From the NCBI RefSeq assembly GCF_003852535.1, contig NZ_QAJP01000003.1, positions 248,001 to 312,000 of the forward strand: a stretch of DNA of 64,000 nucleotides, given 5' to 3'. Below are positions 58,107-64,000 of the stretch, piece by piece (the stretch's first letter is position 1; each line of letters begins with the position of its first letter). The notes under the pieces are model-generated. The model did no database searches. It was given only the letters and a program-made list of their open reading frames with translations, and had not been told where the DNA came from. Both the position numbers and the translations under genes were made by a program. The DNA is from Herminiimonas sp. KBW02 (GTDB taxonomy: Bacteria; Pseudomonadota; Gammaproteobacteria; Burkholderiales; Burkholderiaceae_D).

Positions 58107-58331
58107 TTAACCCTTGGGTGGATATGGATCGTTGCCGAAGCTATCCTTATCCCTGATTTGGCCATTCGGTCTGTGAATGATTAATTCAGAGTTCTGGTTC
58201 TTGGCAATTTCACGCCCTGCATTTATTGCTTCGCGTTGCGTTGAAAACGTTCCTGTAACGCGAGAAGAGTTTTCGCGGCGGACTGCCCACTCACCGTTGT
58301 GAGTGACGACGTGTTGATTTGATTTTTTCAT
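58107..58331 (-). CDS. DUF2188 protein
   Basis: The 74-residue protein matches DUF2188: QHVVTHNGEWAVRRENSSR, TQREAINAGREIAKNQNSEL and IHRPNGQIRDKDSFGNDPYP. The fold is small and beta-rich; function is unknown. It forms a pair with the following membrane protein gene. Confidence 0.85.
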   Translation of the reverse strand: MKKSNQHVVTHNGEWAVRRENSSRVTGTFSTQREAINAGREIAKNQNSELIIHRPNGQIRDKDSFGNDPYPPKG

Positions 58332-58506
58332 AGCATTTATCGCTTATAAAATAGGTTTTAAAACGTTAGTAAAGCATCGTGTTCGACAAAAGAACTGCCA
58401 CGATATTCGCGTGCCAGCTTCTAAGAAGCGCTGGATGTCCTGGGTCCAATTCCTTTGCCGTAGCCCTGACTTTTGATGGTTAATCGCTAGTCATGCTGAT
58501 TATTAT

Positions 58507-58563
58507 ATAGCTAAAAAATAGCTAGTCAATAGCTTTGACATGGCTATTTTTAATTTATATAAT
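58507..58563 (+). promoter_or_regulatory. Consensus promoter overlapped by four phased operator repeats
   Basis: TTGACA (58535-58540), 17 bases, TATAAT (58558-58563): both boxes match the sigma-70 consensus fully. Heptamers ATAGCTA (58507), ATAGCTA (58518), ATAGCTT (58529) and ATGGCTA (58540) recur at exactly 11 bases and run across the -35 box. Direct repeats phased to one turn are typical targets of ribbon-helix-helix dimers such as the product of the next gene. Confidence 0.85.
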
Positions 58564-58601
58564 GTAGGTATGAAATAACAGGCAATGGTTGGGGGAACAC
58601 G

Positions 58602-58817
58602 ATGGCATTAGCTAAAAAGACAATGACGCTTAATCTTACCGATGCAGAAATGACTGTATTGGAGGAGCTTTGCGCTAAAAAGGATTTAAGTAAGACTTCG
58701 CTTGTGAGGCAGGCTCTTAGGCTGTATCAGTTGGTGGAAAAGCGCATGGAGAAAGGTGATAAGCTATTTTTTGAAGATGAAAAATCCAAAGAAAAAGCTG
58801 AGGTCATGATGTTATGA
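58602..58817 (+). CDS. Ribbon-helix-helix protein, candidate antitoxin and repressor
   Basis: The 71-residue protein has an RHH motif (KKTMTLNLTDAEMTVLEELC, then LSKTSLVRQALRLYQL) and a charged C-terminal tail. It is the first gene behind the strong promoter with phased repeats, and its stop overlaps the GNAT start (ATGA). Antitoxin-type repressors of the RHH class pair with GNAT toxins elsewhere, although those are mostly DUF1778 proteins. Confidence 0.8.
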   Translation: MALAKKTMTLNLTDAEMTVLEELCAKKDLSKTSLVRQALRLYQLVEKRMEKGDKLFFEDEKSKEKAEVMML

Positions 58818-59443
58818 CCGTAACCATATCGCCAATTTTCCTGTTGGATATCCAAAGTAAAAATTCTGTGCAAGCGGAGCTGTGGGATCAAATTACTGAA
58901 AAACAATTAGCTGATTGGGAGGCTGAATGGGCACCAACACTCCAAACTGGCATTAGAAATCTTAATCAAGCAGGGGTCGCCAGAAAATATTGGCCCCAGA
59001 ATCGTCATTGGGATTGGCGTAAAAAAATGGAGGCGGTGCAAGGCTATCTCGCATACCCGGGTTTCAGCGTCATGTGTAATGGCGTTACGCAAGGTTTAAT
59101 GGTCGTTGAAAATACGTCGTACCGTTGCCGACTTCAGGAACAAGAGGGGCAACATTTAATTTACGTTGAATTTATTGAAAATGCACCCTGGAATAGAAAG
59201 GAGTTACTACTTACGCCGCGTTACCGCGGGGTCGGCAGTATTTTGATCCGGGCAGCAATCGAACTCAGCAAAGAAGAGGGTTTCAAGGGAAGGATTGGCC
59301 TTCACTCATTGCCACAAGCAAATGATTGGTACGCCAATTCATGCGGAATGAGTGATTTGGGCATCGATACAAACAAAGAAGGCTTACGTTATTTCGAAAT
59401 GACACCTGCGCAGGCAGAAGCCTTCATTGCGAAAGGGAATTAG
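58814..59443 (+). CDS. GNAT-family acetyltransferase, candidate toxin
   Basis: The 209-residue protein has an N-terminal extension with a Trp-rich stretch (LADWEAEWAPTLQ, WPQNRHWDWRKKME) and a GNAT core with the acetyl-CoA loop LTPRYRGVGSILIRAAIE and the conserved end strand (LHSLPQANDWYANSCGM). The core is related to general GNAT proteins; the N-terminal extension is longer than in TacT-type toxins (about 170 residues). It could instead be a modification enzyme in a four-gene operon. Confidence 0.75.
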   Translation: MTVTISPIFLLDIQSKNSVQAELWDQITEKQLADWEAEWAPTLQTGIRNLNQAGVARKYWPQNRHWDWRKKMEAVQGYLAYPGFSVMCNGVTQGLMVVENTSYRCRLQEQEGQHLIYVEFIENAPWNRKELLLTPRYRGVGSILIRAAIELSKEEGFKGRIGLHSLPQANDWYANSCGMSDLGIDTNKEGLRYFEMTPAQAEAFIAKGN

Positions 59444-59445
59444 CC

Positions 59446-59928
59446 ATGAAAATCGAATTCACCAAAGAATGGTGTATGAGGATGGCACATCTGGAGAATG
59501 ATGCTGCCATTAGTGCGGGAGCATTTAGTTTTGATCCAGTATTGGACGTTGAGCAAGAAGAGGTCGAATCCTTTTTAGAGGAGCCGAACATTGCATTTGG
59601 CAGATTTGTGAGCCTTATTAGGCGAAAGAATAGATTAAGTCTTGAGAGGCTTGCAGAGGATACCGATATAGAAATAGAGGAGCTGGTAGAAATAGAGGCC
59701 GATACAAGACATAAGCCAGAACCAAGGACCGTATATCAATTAGCGAACTACTTCAAAATTCCAAGAAGTAATTTGATGCAGATAGCAGGACTTACTATAC
59801 CCAAAGATATACATCTTCATAGTGAGGCCATTAGATTTGCGGCGCGTTCGGACCCAAATGCTGACCTCTCTGATGAAGAACGTGCTGCTTTGGAAGCCTT
59901 TGTGTCTGTTCTCATAGATAAAAAATAA
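59446..59928 (+). CDS. Xre-family HTH protein
   Basis: The 160-residue protein has an N-terminal acidic region and an HTH (NRLSLERLAEDTDIEIEELVEIE, then PRTVYQLANYFKIP) with a helical tail. It starts two bases after the GNAT stop. Xre proteins next to ImmA peptidases are commonly repressors inactivated by the peptidase, which fits the next gene. Confidence 0.8.
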   Translation: MKIEFTKEWCMRMAHLENDAAISAGAFSFDPVLDVEQEEVESFLEEPNIAFGRFVSLIRRKNRLSLERLAEDTDIEIEELVEIEADTRHKPEPRTVYQLANYFKIPRSNLMQIAGLTIPKDIHLHSEAIRFAARSDPNADLSDEERAALEAFVSVLIDKK

Positions 59929-59934
59929 AAGATA

Positions 59935-60867
59935 ATGGCAAAAAATCTCTTACTGTCTTCCAGAACTAGTCGCGATATTGATGCAAAGATAGAGCGTGTG
60001 CTGAATGGGCTTGGCAATCCCGAACCACCTATTCGGTTAGAAGATGTAAGAGCTCTTTTAAATCTAGATTTGAAGTTTTATACAGCTACTGACCCTGGTT
60101 TTGCAGAAGAGACAATCAGTAGAATTCGAGTCGCTACTATTCAAGTTTATAAGCGACCTACACTTCTAATAGATGCGATTAAGAAGATGTCTCTGAAAGC
60201 TCTTTACTTGCCTGATCGTAAGCGAATTATGCTTGATGGAGATATCCCAGAAAAAAAACATAGATGGAATGAGGCTCATGAGATTGGGCATAGTTTAATC
60301 CCTTGGCATGACGACATGATGCATGGAGATAACACGCATACAGTTTCTCACTCGTGTCATGAACAAATCGAAGCCGAGGCTAATTTTGCTGCGGGGAGAT
60401 TATTGTTCTTGCGCGATCGATTTTTAGACGAAGCGTTTTCTGTTGATCCGACCTTGGCATCTGTAAGGAAGTTACACGGAATATTTGGAAATACGCTGTC
60501 AACAACACTTTACAGATTTGTAGAATGCGTGGGCGTTGACGTACCTATGCTCGCATTGATTACTGGCCATCCACATTCAACCAAACGAAAACCTGAATTT
60601 GATGAGGCTAAACCCTGTCGCCACTTTATTCGTTCTCCTGCGTTCATGGCTCGTTTCAGCAAAATTTCAGAGATTGAATTGTTTAAGGCGGTTGCCGGTT
60701 ATTGCGGCCCCCAGAGTGGGGGGCCGCTAGGTGCTACTGATTTAATTCTTACTGATGATAATGGTGAAAATCATCGATTTAAATTTGAAACGTTCTTTAA
60801 CCGATATGACGGGTTAACGTTGGGTACTTATTTACAGCCCGAGCAGCTAATGGTTGCTGTATCCTAG
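59935..60867 (+). CDS. ImmA/IrrE-family zinc metallopeptidase
   Basis: The 310-residue protein has the HExxH motif (HEIGH, 115-119) and the following helix with the third ligand (QIEAEANFAAGRLL), the ImmA/IrrE (DUF955) layout. A C-terminal part of about 120 residues has cysteines (EAKPCRHF, GYCGPQSGG). In this family the enzyme cleaves the associated Xre repressor on stress. It lies six bases after the xre gene. Confidence 0.85.
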   Translation: MAKNLLLSSRTSRDIDAKIERVLNGLGNPEPPIRLEDVRALLNLDLKFYTATDPGFAEETISRIRVATIQVYKRPTLLIDAIKKMSLKALYLPDRKRIMLDGDIPEKKHRWNEAHEIGHSLIPWHDDMMHGDNTHTVSHSCHEQIEAEANFAAGRLLFLRDRFLDEAFSVDPTLASVRKLHGIFGNTLSTTLYRFVECVGVDVPMLALITGHPHSTKRKPEFDEAKPCRHFIRSPAFMARFSKISEIELFKAVAGYCGPQSGGPLGATDLILTDDNGENHRFKFETFFNRYDGLTLGTYLQPEQLMVAVS

Positions 60868-60930
60868 GAGCCTGTTAGATTTAAAGGCAGAGCCTAAACT
60901 GAAGAAATATAATGTGCTCATGGAGGTGTT

Positions 60931-61125
60931 ATGGCTAAATCACATGTGCTTCGCACAAGCACGAGTAAGTTTGTTGTGAAGTCAACAGCGAGCGCCGAAT
61001 TGGCGACCTTGCGCACTGTCGTCTTCGAGCTTAAGAAAAAACCTCAAGAATTACGTAAGATTGCAGTGAAAGCCGGTGTTTCTACGCCAACGGGGCGGGT
61101 GCCTTCAATTTATCGGAGCAAATAA
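60931..61125 (+). CDS. Small basic protein, candidate antitoxin of the ART-like gene
   Basis: The 64-residue basic protein (MAKSHVLRTSTSKFVVKS..., ending AGVSTPTGRVPSIYRSK) has a strong ribosome site (GGAGG). It directly precedes the ADP-ribosyltransferase-like gene. Similar small proteins with an AGI/AGV-T-x-G-K/R end occur in type II toxin-antitoxin pairs. Confidence 0.6.
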   Translation: MAKSHVLRTSTSKFVVKSTASAELATLRTVVFELKKKPQELRKIAVKAGVSTPTGRVPSIYRSK

Positions 61126-61163
61126 TAAATACCGGATCGCGTTACGAAATTCTACCGAGTTTT

Positions 61164-61748
61164 TTGGTGTGCTTTCACGGGACGGATGAAGCTACAGCCG
61201 AAAAAATTCTGGCGGGCAAAGATCATTTAGATCAAAGTACCAATCAGTATGATTGGTTGGGACATGGAATTTATTTCTGGGAATATAGTCCGCATAGAGC
61301 GCAAGAATTTGTTGAAACAAAATTCGCACGAGAAAAAAGAAAAGACAAAGTTGCTGTCGTCGGAGCCATTATCGACCCAGGGCTTTGCTTAAACCTTTTA
61401 GATGCGTCAGGATTGAAGTCGTTAGAACTTGCGTATGAAGCCTTGCTTGCAAATAATAATGGTGATGTTGCCCAGTTGCCCGTTAATGGCACACAAAGGT
61501 GGAATAGAAATTTGGATTGTGCGGTGATAAATATGCTGCACGAACTTCGTGAGGTTACTCAACAAAAGACCTGGCAGAAGAAAAATCCGGGAAGGCAGAC
61601 ACTACCTGCCTATGACACCGTTCGAGGAGCATTTTGGGAGGGCGGTCCAATTTTCCCTGGGTCTCTAATTGAGAAGAAAAACCATGTGCAAATATGCGTG
61701 CGAAATCCAGATGTAATAAAAGCATACTTCCGCCCTATACAAGATTAA
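61164..61748 (+). CDS. ADP-ribosyltransferase-like protein, candidate toxin
   Basis: The recognisable protein begins LVCFHGTDEATAEKIL and has the ART-type pattern: H-G-T at the start, YDWLGHGIYFWEYSPHRAQEF (shortened here), and a conserved AFWEGGPIFPGSLIEKK end. This resembles DUF3990-type or PARP-fold toxins. Initiation is unclear: only TTG at 61164 or GTG at 61167 are standard starts, without a ribosome site, while the frame stays open back to 61059 and codes family-like residues (YEILPSF) before it. An ATA or ATT start behind GGAG (61115-61118) is possible. Confidence 0.65.
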   Translation: MVCFHGTDEATAEKILAGKDHLDQSTNQYDWLGHGIYFWEYSPHRAQEFVETKFAREKRKDKVAVVGAIIDPGLCLNLLDASGLKSLELAYEALLANNNGDVAQLPVNGTQRWNRNLDCAVINMLHELREVTQQKTWQKKNPGRQTLPAYDTVRGAFWEGGPIFPGSLIEKKNHVQICVRNPDVIKAYFRPIQD

Positions 61749-61798
61749 CTTTGAGGGGTCCTTCAAACTAGGCCTAGTTTCAATGGAAAGGGATAGCA

Positions 61799-62131
61799 GT
61801 GTCCAAATACCTTTACGAAGTCAGCATAACGCGAGGCAGAAGTAATAAGAATTACCAGAAATTCTTGAAAAATGTATCAAATCTTAACGCGAAGGCTCCT
61901 GATTACGCCGGTATTCAAAATGTCTGTCTTTTAGCGCACCACGTCGATGCTCGGACTATTCACATGCTTTGTACGGAGGGTTTCAGTCGTGCCGAAAAAG
62001 ACGTCACTGTCGAAGAAATAACAACATCCTCTTTGGATTCGCCAGTCGGGCATCATCGAATTCATTTGGAGCTAATCGAGAATTATTTTCTACCGCACGG
62101 TAATTTCCCGAATTTAAAGGCTATTGGCTAA
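61799..62131 (+). CDS. Hypothetical 110-residue protein
   Basis: The product (MSKYLYEVSITRGRSNKN..., GTG start behind AAGGG) contains HHVDARTIHMLCTEGFSRAE and a His-rich C-terminal half. The family is not recognised. It follows the ART-like gene on the same strand and may be related to it. Confidence 0.6.
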   Translation: MSKYLYEVSITRGRSNKNYQKFLKNVSNLNAKAPDYAGIQNVCLLAHHVDARTIHMLCTEGFSRAEKDVTVEEITTSSLDSPVGHHRIHLELIENYFLPHGNFPNLKAIG

Positions 62132-62352
62132 ATAGAGTCACTTTATACAAACGTCGAGTAATGAAGAACATAAAAGCAGTTTTCATTTAATTTGAGAAAA
62201 TATAGGAAATTTTAATAAACTGTGAAATAGCCGAATAATGAAAATAGAAAACTGCTTGAAATTTCCTTTAAAAATCAAAGAGCATAATTTTCATTATCTG
62301 TGACTTCCTACAGGTATATTTTCAAAACATTTGAAATGTTTTCAAATACGTG

Positions 62353-62378
62353 AAAAGGCTCCTTTGGGAGCCTTTTTT
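62353..62378. terminator. Bidirectional terminator in the gap 62132-62475
   Basis: GGCTCC and GGAGCC with a four-base loop, between an A run and a T run, between convergent genes. The AT-rich remainder of the 344-base gap has a second palindrome (AAAACATTT / AAATGTTTT, just upstream) and no gene that I can support. Confidence 0.8.
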
Positions 62379-62475
62379 ACAAGTATGGTGAGATTCGAAT
62401 ATGTCGCCGAAACCCAATGGTGGCTTCAAATCGATTCCGGTGTAGAAGAAATAAATGGAAACGAAAAGATGGGCT

Positions 62476-63330
62476 TTACTTGGAAGAAAAGTATCGCTCA
62501 TGATCGCTTTCATGTAATGAGTGAAGCTCACCGATTTTGTTGGCTATTTGCTGTACCTCCTGACTGAGCTTTTCGTCGCTACCAATTAACTCAAGCAGGA
62601 TATGTATTGCTTCGCAATGGCAAAGAATCGCCTGAATGGTAAGGTAAATAGCGAAACTGAATTTTTCTACATCAAGTAGGGCAAACGCCCGTGCGTGATC
62701 CTCGGTTGGTATGAACTCTACAATCGTTGAATTAAGAATGTCTTCGCCGAGAAGATGCACTGAATCAGACGACGATTGGAAGTGCGTACAATACACCTCT
62801 TCTTTTCCTACGGCCTTAAACTTCTCTCGACTATTTGATGGCCAAGGCGCGATAGGGAGGTTAGGCGAAAAGGTAATGCTTTTTTCAATCAATTCTGTTG
62901 ATTGCAATAATCCTTCTGCTGCCTTCATCGATGTGACTAAATTTGCCCCAGCTGCGAATTTGTACCATTTCTTTGCGCGTGATTTACGAGCTTCTACGCA
63001 TGCTCGCAGTAGTCCTTTAGACCTCGCATGTTGAGTCTTGGCCAGAATAAAAAGCAAATTAACGGACATTTCAATAGAAACGCGAGAAAGAGCTTCGGCG
63101 GGAGTACTAAATTTCTGAGATAACGCGTGGCAAATCGTTGCGTTAAGCTCATTAATCCCATTTAAAAAATGTCGAACTTGAACGCGTTGAATGATGAAAC
63201 TAAGTGATGCATGTGTTTCAACGGGAATATTGAGGGAAATTTCTCTTAACGTTGTGACCGTCTTTAAGAGGGTTTCAACTTGGGTTGTATGCGCAGCGTA
63301 GTCCGCTGTGAATTGTTTTAAAAAGGTCAT
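62476..63330 (-). CDS. Hypothetical 284-residue helical protein
   Basis: The product (MTFLKQFTADYAAHT...) is helical, with a central positively charged region (ARSKGLLRACVEARKSRAKK) and a Cys/His-containing hydrophobic segment near the end (AIYLTIQAILCHCEAIHILL). It shows some likeness to DUF5677-type proteins, by impression only. The start at 63330 is chosen; a longer frame from 63378 adds a Cys-rich leader. It shares strand and spacing with the next gene, so they may form a unit. Confidence 0.55.
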   Translation of the reverse strand: MTFLKQFTADYAAHTTQVETLLKTVTTLREISLNIPVETHASLSFIIQRVQVRHFLNGINELNATICHALSQKFSTPAEALSRVSIEMSVNLLFILAKTQHARSKGLLRACVEARKSRAKKWYKFAAGANLVTSMKAAEGLLQSTELIEKSITFSPNLPIAPWPSNSREKFKAVGKEEVYCTHFQSSSDSVHLLGEDILNSTIVEFIPTEDHARAFALLDVEKFSFAIYLTIQAILCHCEAIHILLELIGSDEKLSQEVQQIANKIGELHSLHESDHERYFSSK

Positions 63331-63415
63331 TAGATCTTTGATGCAAGATGAAGAGCAGATGTACGGGGGCGCTTGCACATCAATGAACGTTCAACTATGG
63401 GATGTGCTATTGAGC

Positions 63416-64000
63416 TTAATAAAGATCGGTATAAGAAATAAGTTGATGAGTATCTGAAAGATAGGTCTTTGTTAAATCAACATTGCCATCACGCCGCATA
63501 TCTACAATGCGAGCCACAAGATCAATCAGAAAATCTTCTAATCCACCTAAAACTTGAGGTAGTGGATGGCTGTATTGAACAAGGCCATTAATGTGCTTGT
63601 CACGTTTCTGTGCCAGGGCTAGTACAGTGGGAAATTCTGCTCCTAAAAGCCCACGAATATCACTGTTGTGAAATGCGTGTTTAGAGGCATTGCTTAAGGT
63701 CTGAATTGTTTTAACAAAGCTGATATTGTTCCCTAAGAAAACTTTTTTCAATAATTCAAAACGATTGGCTAATTCAACATTGTTTGCCAGATTTTTAAAC
63801 ATCCGTTTTTGTATTCCCTGCGTTTCTTCAAACAAAGACGCAAAAGAATCTAGATATATTGGGCTCCCTATTTTTTGTAGTTGGCTGTGAAATATATCAA
63901 TAAAAAGCAAGCTAACTATTTCATCTAATACGCGGCGGATTTGGAAAATCAATGCGTCCGTGGAAATATGATAATCAAATGGATTTACTGCATCGGATTT
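63416..64000 (-). CDS. Hypothetical helical protein, 5' end outside window
   Basis: The frame stays open to the right edge with plausible coding (SDAVNPFDYHISTDALIFQI), so the true start lies beyond 64000. The visible 194 residues are helical, with LSNASKHAFHNSDIRGLLG near the middle, a pattern that recalls HEPN-type domains without a clear R-x4-6-H motif. It is followed on the minus strand by the 284-residue gene after 85 bases. The family is not identified. Confidence 0.5.
   Translation of the reverse strand, partial: KSDAVNPFDYHISTDALIFQIRRVLDEIVSLLFIDIFHSQLQKIGSPIYLDSFASLFEETQGIQKRMFKNLANNVELANRFELLKKVFLGNNISFVKTIQTLSNASKHAFHNSDIRGLLGAEFPTVLALAQKRDKHINGLVQYSHPLPQVLGGLEDFLIDLVARIVDMRRDGNVDLTKTYLSDTHQLISYTDLY

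Noticed and set aside
60931-61748. Programmed frameshift joining the 64-residue and ART-like frames
   Set aside because: The frames overlap, but no slippery heptamer or following structure was seen; uncertain start is the simpler reading.

Overview
The window looks like the replication-origin region of a betaproteobacterial chromosome, most likely Oxalobacteraceae (Herminiimonas, Janthinobacterium or Collimonas type). This is inferred from the order mnmE, yidC, yidD, rnpA, rpmH | dnaA, dnaN, gyrB with transcription diverging at the origin, from moderate-GC housekeeping genes, and from formate/oxalate genes (an NAD-dependent formate dehydrogenase and an OFA-family antiporter). Species cannot be fixed by reading alone.

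Positions 1-25,900 hold metabolic and regulatory genes: a LysR regulator cut by the left edge, formate dehydrogenase, an HPP membrane protein, a MOP-less ModE regulator with a ModE-like box nearby, and an IclR regulator divergent from a deacetylase / asparaginase / MFS catabolic cluster with TCCAC-ATA-GTGGA operators. Next come a sterol-desaturase relative and a TonB receptor / periplasmic binding protein / di-heme oxidoreductase operon. An OFA transporter follows with a 44-residue small subunit, preceded by a sigma-54 promoter and twin activator palindromes and followed by an NtrC-type two-component pair. LLM monooxygenase, TesB, PAP2 and a D-2-hydroxyacid dehydrogenase complete this part.

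Positions 25,900-36,200 hold a soluble double-Cache/CheW protein, a half-length asparaginase, a membrane protein, a Lar-like zinc protein, an LpxO-like hydroxylase and monomeric isocitrate dehydrogenase. Positions 36,184-46,360 are the origin block. DnaA boxes lie on both sides of dnaA, densest between dnaA and dnaN.

From the gyrB terminator (about 46,360) to the right edge the character changes: lower GC, many small or unrecognised genes, and mobile and defence functions. In order these are (a) a retron: a reverse transcriptase with NAxxH and YVDD motifs, an Xre protein, a 76-residue protein and a structured ncRNA locus with its own promoter; (b) a Tn7-like module xre-tnsA-tnsB-tnsC-tniQ whose coding ends overlap; (c) cargo: a DEDDh exonuclease, a PD-(D/E)xK-like nuclease, a TIR-domain protein with a small upstream partner, an RHH-GNAT-Xre-ImmA operon under a near-perfect promoter overlain by four 11-bp-phased repeats, and an ADP-ribosyltransferase-like toxin candidate between two small genes; (d) a 515-bp non-autonomous insertion with 13-bp inverted ends and a 6-bp target duplication, which separates the TIR gene from the nuclease gene. 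The island runs past the right edge and its outer boundaries were not identified. The insertion beside gyrB together with a TnsD-like TniQ suggests, but does not prove, that the 3' end of gyrB is the attachment site.
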